A stretch of 64,000 nt of DNA, taken from Streptomyces chattanoogensis (lineage in GTDB: Bacteria; Actinomycetota; Actinomycetes; Streptomycetales; Streptomycetaceae). The stretch lies in the NCBI RefSeq assembly GCF_001294335.1, contig NZ_LGKG01000141.1, positions 1-64,000 of the forward strand. Direction: 5' to 3'. The notes under the pieces are model-generated. The model had not been told where the DNA came from. It ran no database searches and worked only from the letters and a program-made list of their open reading frames with translations. Each line of letters opens with the position of its first letter. Position 1 is the stretch's first letter. Shown here in pieces: positions 50,071 through 58,847 of this stretch. A program made the translations under genes and the position numbers.

Positions 50071-51942
50071 ATGTCCACGAAGACCGGCATCCCCCGCGAC
50101 CCGGAGACCGGCACTCCGGACGCCCCCGACGCGGGCAGTGATCTCGGCACCGCCGGATCCCAGCTCTCCACCGCCCCCAAGGAAGACATCGGCCTCCCCT
50201 CGCTCGGCCCCCTCGGCTGGGCGCGCTGGTTCTGGCGGCAGCTGACCTCCATGCGGGTGGCGCTGCTGCTGCTCTTCCTGCTCTCCATCGGCGCCATCCC
50301 CGGCTCACTGATCCCGCAGACCGGCATCGACCCGGTCAAGGTCGAGCAGTTCAAGGCCGAGCACGACACCCTCGGTGCGGTCTACGACAAGCTGGGGATG
50401 TTCCACGTCTACAGCTCGGTGTGGTTCTCGGCGATCTACCTGCTGCTGTTCATCTCGCTGATCGGCTGCATCGTCCCGCGCAGCTGGCAGTTCGTCGGCC
50501 AGCTCCGCGGCCGCCCCCCGGCCGCTCCGCGCCGGCTGACCCGGCTGCCCGCGTACACCACCTGGCGTACGGAGGCCGAGCCCGAGGCGGTGCTCGAGGC
50601 GGCGCAGCGGATGCTGAAGAAGCGCCGGTTCCGGGCGCACCGCACAGGCACCGCGGTCGCTGCCGAGAAGGGCTATCTGCGGGAGGTCGGCAACCTCGTC
50701 TTCCACGTCGCGCTGATCGTGATGCTGGTCGCGTTCGCCGTGGGCAGCCTGTGGAAGTCCGAGGGCGGCAAGCTGATCACCGAGGGCGACGGCTTCGCCA
50801 ACAGCCTCGTCCAGTACGACGACTTCACGTCCGGCCCGTTCTTCGACACCGACACCATGGAGCCCTTCGGCTTCACGCTGAAGAGGTTCGAGGCGACCTA
50901 CGAGCGGACCGGGCCGCAGAAGGGCACCCCGCGGGTCTTCCGCGCCCACATCACCTACTTCAACGGCGCGGACGGCAAGGAGCACAAGACCGCGATCGAG
51001 GTGAACACGCCGCTCGACATCGCCGGCAACAAGGTCTATCTGCTCTCGCACGGCTACTCGCCGGTGGTCACCGTCAAGGACGGCCGCGGCAAGGTCGTCT
51101 ACCACGGCGCGGTGCCCTTCCTGCCGCAGGACCCGAAGAACTTCACCTCGACCGGTGTGGTCAAGGTGCCGGGCGCGCAGACCAAGGACGGCAAGCGCAA
51201 CCAGCTCGGCTTCAACGGGCTGTTTGTACCGACCTTCGGCGGCAAGAACTCCGGGTCGATGTTCTCGCAGTTCCCCGCGCTGGACTTCCCCGTGCTGGCG
51301 GTGAACGCCTGGCACGGTGATCTGGGCGTCGACTCCGGCCTGCCGCAGAACGTCTACCAGCTCGACACCAAGCGGATGAAGCAGTACAAGGACGCCAAGG
51401 GCAACATCTTCAAGAAGATGCTGATGCCCAAGGACCGTCTGGAGCGGCAGGCCGCGCAGCACACCGGCATCAAGGGCGGCCTGACGAAGAAGGACGTCGA
51501 GGACGACAGCACCATGCGGCTGCCGGACGGCCAGGGTTCGATCACCTTCGAGGGCATCAGGAGCTGGGCCAGCTTCAAGATCTCTCACCAGTCCGGCAAC
51601 GAGCTCGCGCTGACCGGCGCGGTCTTCGCCCTGGCCGGCCTGGCCGGATCGCTGTTCATCCAGCGCCGCCGGGTCTGGGTCCGGGCCGAGCGGGGCGCCG
51701 ATGGCGTCACCGTCGTCGAGATGGCGGGCCTGGGCCGCAGCGAGTCGCCCCGGCTGCCGGACGAACTCGGCGACCTCGCCGTGGCGCTCGTACCCGATGC
51801 CCCGCCGGCACCGGACGCCGAGCCTGCGGACGAAACCGCTGATGTTTCACGTGAAACGGCCTCTGCCCAGCGGCCTCAAGACCCGACGGAGCCCACCGAC
51901 TCTGCCGATCCTGCTGACCCCTCCGAAGGAGCGCGCGCGTGA
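50071..51942 (+). CDS. resB: Cytochrome c biogenesis protein ResB
   Basis: A 623-residue haem-lyase subunit. An N-terminal cytoplasmic arm (~45 residues) is followed by membrane helices (MRVALLLLFLLSIGAIPGSLIP, YSSVWFSAIYLLLFISLIGC, LVFHVALIVMLVAFAVGSL), a ~350-residue extracytoplasmic domain and a last helix (LALTGAVFALAGLAGSLF). ResB works with CcsB to deliver and attach haem. The C-terminal ~95 residues are cytoplasmic, acidic and rich in Pro and Ala; within them DVSRETA is encoded by a parS-like sequence. ATG 50071 is chosen; a TTG directly precedes it. Confidence 0.92.
   Translation: MSTKTGIPRDPETGTPDAPDAGSDLGTAGSQLSTAPKEDIGLPSLGPLGWARWFWRQLTSMRVALLLLFLLSIGAIPGSLIPQTGIDPVKVEQFKAEHDTLGAVYDKLGMFHVYSSVWFSAIYLLLFISLIGCIVPRSWQFVGQLRGRPPAAPRRLTRLPAYTTWRTEAEPEAVLEAAQRMLKKRRFRAHRTGTAVAAEKGYLREVGNLVFHVALIVMLVAFAVGSLWKSEGGKLITEGDGFANSLVQYDDFTSGPFFDTDTMEPFGFTLKRFEATYERTGPQKGTPRVFRAHITYFNGADGKEHKTAIEVNTPLDIAGNKVYLLSHGYSPVVTVKDGRGKVVYHGAVPFLPQDPKNFTSTGVVKVPGAQTKDGKRNQLGFNGLFVPTFGGKNSGSMFSQFPALDFPVLAVNAWHGDLGVDSGLPQNVYQLDTKRMKQYKDAKGNIFKKMLMPKDRLERQAAQHTGIKGGLTKKDVEDDSTMRLPDGQGSITFEGIRSWASFKISHQSGNELALTGAVFALAGLAGSLFIQRRRVWVRAERGADGVTVVEMAGLGRSESPRLPDELGDLAVALVPDAPPAPDAEPADETADVSRETASAQRPQDPTEPTDSADPADPSEGARA
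51843..51858. promoter_or_regulatory. parS-like ParB-binding site within resB
   Basis: TGTTTCACGTGAAACG contains the perfect 14-bp core GTTTCACGTGAAAC of the bacterial parS site and matches 15 of 16 bases of the TGTTTCACGTGAAACA consensus. It lies in the acidic C-terminal tail of resB, where it encodes VSRET in frame. ParB would spread from this centre during origin segregation. Confidence 0.9.
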
Positions 51943-53024
51943 CCCTCGCGGCCGCAGCCAACGAGACACTGGCTCACAACAGCAATCTGCTGGTCTATTC
52001 GGCGATCACGGTCTACACCCTCGCCTTCCTCGCCCATATGGTCGAGTGGGTGTTCGGCAGTCGCAGCAAGGTCGGCCGCACCGCCGCGGCCCTGACGGCC
52101 GAGGCCAAGGCGCCCGCGATCTCCGTGACGGTGGCCCAGAAGGGCGGCGGCACCGCCGTACTGGAGCGCCCGACGGTCGTCACCAAGACCGCGGCCGGAA
52201 GCCGTGACGTCCCCGACGGCCCCGGCGCCCACGGCGGCACCGAGAAGGGCGACCTCTACGGCCGGATCGCGATCTCGCTGACCGTCCTGGCCTGGGCGCT
52301 GCACGTGGGCGGCGTCCTCACCCGCGCCCTGTCCGTACAGCGTGCCCCCTGGGGCAACATGTACGAGTTCTCCACGACGTTCGCGGCCGTCGCGGTCACC
52401 TTCTACCTGGTCCTGCTCGTCCTGAAGAAGAACATCCGCTGGATCGGCCTCCCCCTGGTCTTCACCGTCCTGCTCGACCTGGGCCTGGCCGTCAGCGTCC
52501 TGTACACCGCCAGCGACCAGCTGGTGCCCGCGCTGCACTCGTACTGGCTGTGGATCCACGTCAGCTGCGCGATCATCTGCGGCGCGGCGTTCTACGTCGG
52601 CTTCGTCGCCACGCTGCTCTACCTCTTCCGCGACCGCCACGAGGCCAAGCTCGCCGACCCGGCGGGCGAGCAGCCCGGCAAGTTCGCCACCTCGGTGCTG
52701 GAGCGGCTGCCCTCGGCGGCCTCGCTGGACAAGCTCGCCTACCGCATCAACGCCACCGTCTTCCCGCTGTGGACGTTCACCATCATCGCGGGCGCCATCT
52801 GGGCCGAGGCCGCCTGGGGCCGCTACTGGGGCTGGGACCCCAAGGAGGTCTGGTCCTTCATCACCTGGGTCGCCTACGCCTGCTATCTGCACGCCCGTGC
52901 CACGGCCGGCTGGAAGGGCCGCAAGGCCGCCGTCCTGGGCCTGATCGCCTTCGCCTGCTACCTCTTCAACTACTACGGCGTGAACATCTTCGTGACCGGC
53001 CTGCACTCGTACGCGGGAGTCTGA
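51939..53024 (+). CDS. ccsB: Cytochrome c biogenesis protein CcsB (CcsA family)
   Basis: A 361-residue membrane protein with about eight helices. The haem-handling tryptophan-rich motif is WGRYWGWDPKEVWSFITW near residue 300, with His residues in WALHVGG, SYWLWIHV and LHSYAGV as likely haem ligands. It pairs with ResB as the haem exporter and lyase of System II. The GTG at 51939 overlaps the resB stop as GTGA. A ~60-residue Ala/Gly/Lys-rich cytoplasmic loop follows the first helix. The operon ends here. Confidence 0.93.
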   Translation: MTLAAAANETLAHNSNLLVYSAITVYTLAFLAHMVEWVFGSRSKVGRTAAALTAEAKAPAISVTVAQKGGGTAVLERPTVVTKTAAGSRDVPDGPGAHGGTEKGDLYGRIAISLTVLAWALHVGGVLTRALSVQRAPWGNMYEFSTTFAAVAVTFYLVLLVLKKNIRWIGLPLVFTVLLDLGLAVSVLYTASDQLVPALHSYWLWIHVSCAIICGAAFYVGFVATLLYLFRDRHEAKLADPAGEQPGKFATSVLERLPSAASLDKLAYRINATVFPLWTFTIIAGAIWAEAAWGRYWGWDPKEVWSFITWVAYACYLHARATAGWKGRKAAVLGLIAFACYLFNYYGVNIFVTGLHSYAGV

Positions 53025-53066
53025 GCCGCGAGAGTCTGAGCCAGCGGGGGCCGAGACGCCGCTTCC

Positions 53067-53098
53067 GGTGCCGTACGGGGACCACCCCGTGCGGCACC
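53067..53098. terminator. Terminator after the cytochrome c operon
   Basis: GGTGCCGTACGGGG (53067-53080) pairs with CCCCGTGCGGCACC (53085-53098), including one G-U pair, around ACCA. It lies between convergent genes and may serve both. Confidence 0.75.
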
Positions 53099-53117
53099 GT
53101 TGCGTATCCGGGGACGC

Positions 53118-54551
53118 TCAGCGCCGCTTGCGCCGCCCCCGCTCCTGACGGGGCAGCCGCTGGTCCCCGCCCGCCCCCGGCAGCACCGGCTTCGGCAGAT
53201 GCGCCACCTCCCACTGCGCCTCGGCCAACTGCTCGGCCGTGTCGTCCGGCAGCCGCGGCGGGCGGGGCGCCCCCTGCCCGAAGCCGAACGCGGAGGTCAG
53301 GTCGCCGAAGGCGGCCCGCCGCCAGTCGCTGATATTGGGCTCCTCGACACCCGTGAAGCGCTCCAGGAACTGCAGCACCGAGGTGTGGTCGAAGGCATCG
53401 CCCGCGGCCCAGCCGCCGACCGTCCAGGGAGAGACGATCAGACACGGGACCCGGAAGCCGCCGCCGATCGGCAGGCCCTGGACGAACTCGTCCTTCGTTC
53501 CGGCGGGCGGCACCGGCGGCGGCACATGGTCGAACAGCCCGTCGTTCTCGTCGTAATTGAGGAGGAAGACGGTCTTGCGCCACACCCGCTCGTTCGCGGC
53601 GATGGCCTCGATCTTCTGCGCGACATAGTCGGCGCCGGCGGCCGGCAGATAGTCCGGGTGCTCGGACTGGGTGCTGGTGGGGATCAGCCAGGAAACGGCC
53701 GGCAGCCGGTCGTTGCGCGCGTCGTCCTCGAAGGTCCCGGCCGGCTGCGGCCGCACCCCGCGCTCGTACAGCGGCTCGCCCGGCCTGGCGTCCTTGAACG
53801 TCCGGAACTGCTCCAGCAGATTGCAGCCGTAGTCGTCCTCCTCCTGGTACACCTTCCAGCTGATGCCGGCCGCCTCCAGCCGCTCCGCGTACGTCGTCCA
53901 GCGGTACGGCTCGGGCGCGGTGTTGTTGAGGACCGGGCCGCCGCGGGTCCCGCCGGGGTCGATGGTGCCGGTCATCCAGTACAGACGGTTGGGCCAGGTG
54001 GGGCCGAAGACCGAGCAGAAGTAGTTGTCGCAGAGGGTGAACGCCTCGGCGAGGGCGAACTGGAAGGGGATGTCCTCGCGGGTGTGATAGCCCATCACAT
54101 ACGGCCCGTTGATCCCGTCGGCCTTGCGGTGCGCGGGCAGCCAGCGGTCCATCCGCCCGCCGTTCCACGCCTCGTGCTGGACGGACCAGGCGTGGCTGGT
54201 GGACGGGATGGCCTGCGCGCTGGAGGTGTGGGTGTTGAGGCGGAACGGCAGCAGATAGCCGTCCGGGTTCTCCGCGTCCGGCTGGTGGAAGACCGACCGG
54301 CCGCCCGGCAGGGTGAGCGCGTCCGGGTCGGCGAAGCCGCGGACGCCGCGCAGGGTGCCGAAGTAGTGGTCGAACGAGCGGTTCTCCTGCATGAGCATCA
54401 CCACGTGCTCGATGTCCTGCAGCGAGCCGTGACGTGGGGGACCGGCGGCGACGGCCTTTTGGACGCTGGGCGGCAGCAGCGACAGCGCGGCTCCGCCGCC
54501 GATCGCGCCGGCCGCGGAGCCGAGGAGTCTGCGTCGGGTCATGTCGGGCAT
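53118..54551 (-). CDS. Secreted phospholipase C-type phosphoesterase (Tat substrate)
   Basis: A 477-residue phosphoesterase-family protein. The Tat signal is TRRRLLGSAAGAIGGGAALS with cleavage after KAVAA near residue 34. The catalytic region opens VVMLMQENRSFDHYFGTLRG, where Glu-Asn binds metal and a Ser/Thr in the loop may act as nucleophile; later metal sites are FGPTWPNRLYWMTG, NYDENDGLFDHVPPP and GFRVPCLIVSPW. It lacks the C-terminal beta domains of the ~690-residue phosphocholine-specific enzymes, so it resembles the shorter PLC/acid-phosphatase forms. A hairpin precedes its stop. ATG 54551 is chosen for the Tat signal. Confidence 0.88.
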   Translation of the reverse strand: MPDMTRRRLLGSAAGAIGGGAALSLLPPSVQKAVAAGPPRHGSLQDIEHVVMLMQENRSFDHYFGTLRGVRGFADPDALTLPGGRSVFHQPDAENPDGYLLPFRLNTHTSSAQAIPSTSHAWSVQHEAWNGGRMDRWLPAHRKADGINGPYVMGYHTREDIPFQFALAEAFTLCDNYFCSVFGPTWPNRLYWMTGTIDPGGTRGGPVLNNTAPEPYRWTTYAERLEAAGISWKVYQEEDDYGCNLLEQFRTFKDARPGEPLYERGVRPQPAGTFEDDARNDRLPAVSWLIPTSTQSEHPDYLPAAGADYVAQKIEAIAANERVWRKTVFLLNYDENDGLFDHVPPPVPPAGTKDEFVQGLPIGGGFRVPCLIVSPWTVGGWAAGDAFDHTSVLQFLERFTGVEEPNISDWRRAAFGDLTSAFGFGQGAPRPPRLPDDTAEQLAEAQWEVAHLPKPVLPGAGGDQRLPRQERGRRKRR

Positions 54552-54764
54552 ATGTGCCACTCTCCCTGAGTCGCGTACGGCCTCGGTGGGCCGCACCGAC
54601 TGTGGCGGCGCCTGGGTTTCCCGGGCAGGGGGAGAGAGCTGAACGCTGCATCAATGGGCCGTGAACCGGCGTGAGTTGGCCGGTCGGGGCTACGTCCGGT
54701 ACGCCACACCGAGCAGTGCGCGGCGGACCCGCTATCGCCCGAACCGCGTCATTGTGATCCTGTA

Positions 54765-55388
54765 TCAGGACACGCGGAGAAGGCCCGGAGTTCCCTCGGG
54801 TGCCGGGTACGGGCGCTCCTCGGGCAGCAGCGCGGCGGCCGCCCCGGTGTCGCCGGCGCGCATCCGCGCATGGATCTCCCGGGCCAGCGGCGTCACATCC
54901 GTGATGGCCACCGTCCACTCGTCCGCGTACCGCCGCGAGGCCTCACCCGCCAGCCCCAGCTGCAAGGAGCGGTACGGCAGCGGCGCCAGATGCAGATCGC
55001 GTTCCGGGTCCCACTGCACCCGGGCCGGTGCGGCCTTCAGCTGCTGCTTCCAGGCCGCCCGGTCGGGGTGCTCGTCCGCGTCGTAGTGCGACAGACAGGC
55101 GTGGCGCAGCGCCCAGTCGAAGCCGGCCCGGTCGATCTCGACGGCCAGTACGGTCTCCTGGCTGTCCTTGGTGCCCCAGCCGCAGCGGTACATCATCCAC
55201 AGGAACGACGGCTTGATCCACGTCATCCGCTCGCGCTTCCAGGCCGCGGGGAAACGGCCGTCGCGGGCTGCCGGGAGGCCGAGCGCGGGGGCGTACGCCT
55301 GATAGACGGTGACGGTCCGTTCGGTGTGCAGGGCCCGGATACGGCGGACGGGTTCGGGTGCGGCGGCGTGCGGGCCGATGGTGCTCAT
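54765..55388 (-). CDS. DUF4291 protein
   Basis: A 207-residue soluble protein of the DUF4291 family, of unknown function. Recognisable blocks are TVYQAYAPALGLPAARDGRF, RERMTWIKPSFLWMMYRCGW and VQWDPERDLHLAPLPYRSLQ(L), with a conserved Trp-rich pattern. ATG 55388 has GGATGAG before it. The gap to the phospholipase gene (54552-54764) contains no gene I can support. Confidence 0.87.
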   Translation of the reverse strand: MSTIGPHAAAPEPVRRIRALHTERTVTVYQAYAPALGLPAARDGRFPAAWKRERMTWIKPSFLWMMYRCGWGTKDSQETVLAVEIDRAGFDWALRHACLSHYDADEHPDRAAWKQQLKAAPARVQWDPERDLHLAPLPYRSLQLGLAGEASRRYADEWTVAITDVTPLAREIHARMRAGDTGAAAALLPEERPYPAPEGTPGLLRVS

Positions 55389-55451
55389 GGCGGCTCATCC
55401 TGGCTTACGGACGGGGCGCGGGCCACCGAATTCCACCGGGCGCCCGGCGGC

Positions 55452-55910
55452 CTACGCGTCCCCGGTGTCCTCGTGCCACAGCGCGGGGTGCGCTCCGATG
55501 AAGTCCCGCATCATCGCCGCGCACCCGGGATCGTCCAGCAGCACGATCTCCACGCCGTGCCGCGCGAGCCAGTCGTGCCCGCCGTGGAAGGTACGGGCCT
55601 CGCCGATCACCACGCGCGAGATGCCGAACTGCCGCACCAGGCCGCTGCAGTACCAGCAGGGGGAGAGGGTGGTGACCATCGTCGTCCCGCGGTAGCTGCG
55701 CCGGCGCCCGGCGGCGCGGAAGGCCGCCGTCTCGGCGTGCGCCGAAGGGTCGTCGTCCTGGACCCGGCGGTTGTGCCCCCGTCCGAGCACCGTGCCGTCG
55801 GCGCCGTACAGCGCCGCCCCGATCGGGATCCCGCCCTCGGCCAGCCCCGCCCGTGCCTCGGCCACCGCCGTGGCCAGCATCGCGCGGGCCTCCTCCGGAG
55901 TGCGGTCCAC
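55452..55910 (-). CDS. Nucleoside/cytosine deaminase-like zinc enzyme
   Basis: A 152-residue member of the CMP/dCMP deaminase family. Zinc ligands and catalytic Glu lie in DPSAHAETAAFRAAG (HAE) and TLSPCWYCSGLV (PCxxC). Overall it resembles yeast cytosine deaminase more than tRNA-adenosine deaminase, but the substrate is not certain. It is four bases from the PLDc_N gene on the same strand and probably cotranscribed with it. Confidence 0.87.
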   Translation of the reverse strand: MDRTPEEARAMLATAVAEARAGLAEGGIPIGAALYGADGTVLGRGHNRRVQDDDPSAHAETAAFRAAGRRRSYRGTTMVTTLSPCWYCSGLVRQFGISRVVIGEARTFHGGHDWLARHGVEIVLLDDPGCAAMMRDFIGAHPALWHEDTGDA

Positions 55911-55914
55911 GGCG

Positions 55915-56355
55915 CTATCCCTTGCCCTGCGGGTTCTCCTCCGGCCCCTGGGAACCGTCCGGGGCGTCGCCCTGCCCGGCCTCCTTGCGCCGCAGCTCCT
56001 CCTCGCGGCGGCGCAGATCGGCCTCCCAGTCCTTGAGCAGCGCCTCGTCCTTCTTGTTCTCCTCCTTGAGGGAACGGAGGAATTCCGGATTGTCGTCCGG
56101 CGCCACCCACTTCGTGGTGCTGTGGTTGCGGTGCCACTCCGAGGGCGTGCTGCCGTTGCCGCCCGCCGGCTGCCGCTGCTTGCCCGCCACCAGCCAGGCG
56201 ATCGGGCCGACCAGCACCTCGCCGAAGAGCAGGATGATGAGCACCCACACCACCTTCGGCAGGCCGCGCACCTGTGATTCGGGGGTGTTGAGGCAGTCGA
56301 TGAAGGCGTAGATCCACAGTGCCAGCACCAGGAGGAACGGCAGATACCTGAGCAT
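55915..56355 (-). CDS. PLDc_N-domain membrane protein
   Basis: A 146-residue protein with two N-terminal membrane helices (RYLPFLLVLALWIYAFIDCL and VVWVLIILLFGEVLVGPIAW) of the PLDc_N type found at the start of cardiolipin synthases, but no phospholipase D domain. A Lys/Glu-rich amphipathic stretch follows (SLKEENKKDEALLKDWEADL) that may form a coiled coil. Such stand-alone proteins are common in Streptomyces beside mqnL; the role is unknown. Confidence 0.87.
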   Translation of the reverse strand: MLRYLPFLLVLALWIYAFIDCLNTPESQVRGLPKVVWVLIILLFGEVLVGPIAWLVAGKQRQPAGGNGSTPSEWHRNHSTTKWVAPDDNPEFLRSLKEENKKDEALLKDWEADLRRREEELRRKEAGQGDAPDGSQGPEENPQGKG

Positions 56356-56443
56356 TGCGGAACGGCCCCCTGCGCGCGACGGTGGGCCCGACGCCGGGGC
56401 CCGGTGACCCGTACAGGGTAGTGCGTACCGGATACTGGGGCGT

Positions 56444-57901
56444 ATGGCTTACGACGATCTTCGCTCCCTGCTGCGGGCCCTGGAGCGCGAGGGCGACCTC
56501 AAGCGCATCAAGGCCGAGGTCGACCCGTATCTGGAAGTCGGCGAGATCGTGGACCGGGTGCAGAAGTCCGGCGGGCCGGCGCTGCTCTTCGAGAACGTCA
56601 AGGGCTCGGCGATGCCGCTGGCCATGAATGTGTACGGCACGGACCGCCGCCTCCTGAAGGCGCTCGGCCTCAAGGCGTACGGAGACATCAGCGACAAGAT
56701 CGCCGGGCTGCTCAAGCCGGAGCTGCCGCAGGGCTTCGTCGGCGTACGGGAGGCGTTCGGCAAGCTCGCCGGGATGACGCATGTCCCGCCGAAGAAGGTG
56801 AAGGGCGACAGCGCGCCCGTCCAGGAGGTCGTGCTCCAGGGCGACGCGGTCGATCTCGACCGGCTGCCGGCGCTGTTCACCTGGCCCGAGGACGGCGGCT
56901 CCTTCTTCAACCTGGGCCTGACGCACACCAAGCACCCCGAGACGGGCGTGCGCAACCTGGGCCTCTACCGCCTCCAGCGCCACGACAAGCGCACCATCGG
57001 CATGCACTGGCAGATCCACAAGGACAGCCGCAACCACTACCAGGCCGCCGCCAAACGCGGTGAGCGGCTGCCGGTCGCGATCGCCTTCGGCTGCCCGCCG
57101 GCGGTGACCTACGCCTCGACCGCGCCGCTGCCCGGCGATATCGACGAATACCTCTTCGCGGGCTTCGTCCAGGGCAAGCGGATCGAGATGGTCGACTGCA
57201 AGACCGTCCCGCTGCAGGTCCCGGCGAACGCCGAGGTCGTGCTGGAGGGCTGGCTGGAGCCCGGGGAGATGCTGCCCGAGGGCCCGTTCGGCGACCACAC
57301 CGGCTTCTACACGCCGCAGGAACCGTTCCCCGCCCTGAAGATCGACTGTGTGACGATGCGGCGGCGTCCGCTGCTCCAGTCGATCGTGGTGGGCCGCCCG
57401 CCGACCGAGGACGGTCCGCTGGGCCGGGCGACGGAGCGTTTCTTCCTCCCGCTGCTCAAGATCATCGTCCCGGACATCGTGGACTACCACCTGCCCGAGT
57501 CCGGCGGCTTCCACAACTGCGCGATCGTCTCGATCGACAAGAAGTACCCCAAGCACGCACAGAAGGTGATGCATGCCATCTGGGGTGCGCACATGATGTC
57601 GCTGACCAAGCTGATCGTGGTCGTCGACGCCGACTGCGACGTCCACAACCTCCACGAGGTCTCCTGGCGGGCGCTCGGCAACACGGACTACGCCCGTGAC
57701 CTGACCGTCGTCGAGGGCCCCGTCGACCATCTCGACCACGCCTCCTACCAGCAGTTCTGGGGCGGCAAGGCGGGCATCGACGCGACGAAGAAGTGGCCCG
57801 AGGAGGGCTATACGCGGGACGGGGGGTGGCCGAACATGGTCGAGTCCGACCCGCGGACGGCCGCCCTGGTCGACCGCCGCTGGACGGAGTACGGGCTGTG
57901 A
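56444..57901 (+). CDS. mqnL: UbiD-family decarboxylase of menaquinone (futalosine pathway), MqnL
   Basis: A 485-residue prenyl-FMN-dependent decarboxylase. UbiD-type features include LFENVKGSAMPLAMNVYGTD, the VAIAFGCPPAVTYAS-like core and EGPFGDHTGFYTP with active-site acidic residues. In the futalosine pathway it removes the carboxyl group of the naphthoate intermediate, using the cofactor made by the UbiX-like gene in this window. The stop overlaps the ubiA-type gene as GTGA. The ATG at 56444 follows GGGGCGT. The assignment to menaquinone rather than another UbiD pathway rests on the neighbours. Confidence 0.88.
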   Translation: MAYDDLRSLLRALEREGDLKRIKAEVDPYLEVGEIVDRVQKSGGPALLFENVKGSAMPLAMNVYGTDRRLLKALGLKAYGDISDKIAGLLKPELPQGFVGVREAFGKLAGMTHVPPKKVKGDSAPVQEVVLQGDAVDLDRLPALFTWPEDGGSFFNLGLTHTKHPETGVRNLGLYRLQRHDKRTIGMHWQIHKDSRNHYQAAAKRGERLPVAIAFGCPPAVTYASTAPLPGDIDEYLFAGFVQGKRIEMVDCKTVPLQVPANAEVVLEGWLEPGEMLPEGPFGDHTGFYTPQEPFPALKIDCVTMRRRPLLQSIVVGRPPTEDGPLGRATERFFLPLLKIIVPDIVDYHLPESGGFHNCAIVSIDKKYPKHAQKVMHAIWGAHMMSLTKLIVVVDADCDVHNLHEVSWRALGNTDYARDLTVVEGPVDHLDHASYQQFWGGKAGIDATKKWPEEGYTRDGGWPNMVESDPRTAALVDRRWTEYGL

Positions 57902-58803
57902 CCGCATCCGCAGCAGCAGTCCCGCAGCGGCCGGGCCGCACCAAGGCGTTCCTGCGCCTGGTGATGATCGAGCACTCCGTCTTCGCGCTGCCCTTCGCCT
58001 ATATCGCCTCGCTCACCGCGATGTTCCAGTGGGACCGGACCATCCACTGGGGCAAGCTGCTGCTGGTCACCGTCGCCATGGTCGGGCTGCGCACCTTCGC
58101 GATGGCCTGCAACCGCATCATCGACCGGGAGATCGACGCCCGGAACCCGCGCACCGCGACCCGTGAGCTGGTCACCGGCGCGGTCACTGTGAAGTCCGCC
58201 TGGACCGGCGCGCTGATCGCCGTGGTGATCTTCCTGGGCGCCGCGGCGCTGCTCAACCCGCTGTGTCTGGCCCTCGCCCCCATCGCCGTGATCCCGATGG
58301 TGGTCTATCCGTACGGCAAGCGCTTCACCAACTTCCCGCACGCCATCCTCGGCCTGGCCCAGGCGATGGGCCCGGTCGGCGCCTGGATCGCGATCAGCGG
58401 CAGCTGGTCGTGGGACGCGGTCGTGCTCGGTCTCGCGGTCGGCGTCTGGATCGGCGGCTTCGACCTGATCTTCGGCTGCCAGGACGTCCAGGCCGACCGG
58501 GCGCACGGCGTGAAGTCGGTGCCGGCCCGCTTCGGCATCCCGGCGGCGCTGCACGGCGCCCGCGCCAGTCATGCCGTCACCACGGCCCTGCTGGTCTGGT
58601 ACGCGCTGGCCACCGGCGCCGGGGTGTTCTTCTGGGCCGGTCTGGTGATCGTGGCCGTGGCGTTCCTCTACGAGCACACCATCGTCCGCCCGCACGACCT
58701 GTCCCGGCTCAACCGGGCCTTCTTCACGGTCAACGGCTTCATCGGGATCGCGCTGTTCGTCTGCGCGCTGCTGGATGTGCTGGTGCGGGGACTGACGGTC
58801 TGA
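57898..58803 (+). CDS. mqnP: UbiA-family prenyltransferase, MqnP
   Basis: A 301-residue membrane prenyltransferase with nine or so helices. The first Asp-rich motif is NRIIDREIDARNPRT near residue 75 and the second FGCQDVQADRAHGVKSVP near residue 200, which bind Mg-diphosphate. It attaches the polyprenyl chain in menaquinone synthesis, coupled to MqnL by a GTGA overlap. The GTG at 57898 is accepted because of that coupling. Confidence 0.92.
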   Translation: MTASAAAVPQRPGRTKAFLRLVMIEHSVFALPFAYIASLTAMFQWDRTIHWGKLLLVTVAMVGLRTFAMACNRIIDREIDARNPRTATRELVTGAVTVKSAWTGALIAVVIFLGAAALLNPLCLALAPIAVIPMVVYPYGKRFTNFPHAILGLAQAMGPVGAWIAISGSWSWDAVVLGLAVGVWIGGFDLIFGCQDVQADRAHGVKSVPARFGIPAALHGARASHAVTTALLVWYALATGAGVFFWAGLVIVAVAFLYEHTIVRPHDLSRLNRAFFTVNGFIGIALFVCALLDVLVRGLTV

Positions 58804-58847
58804 CGGTCTGGCGGAGCCCGTCCGACGGGCCGCCGCGCGCCGGCGGC

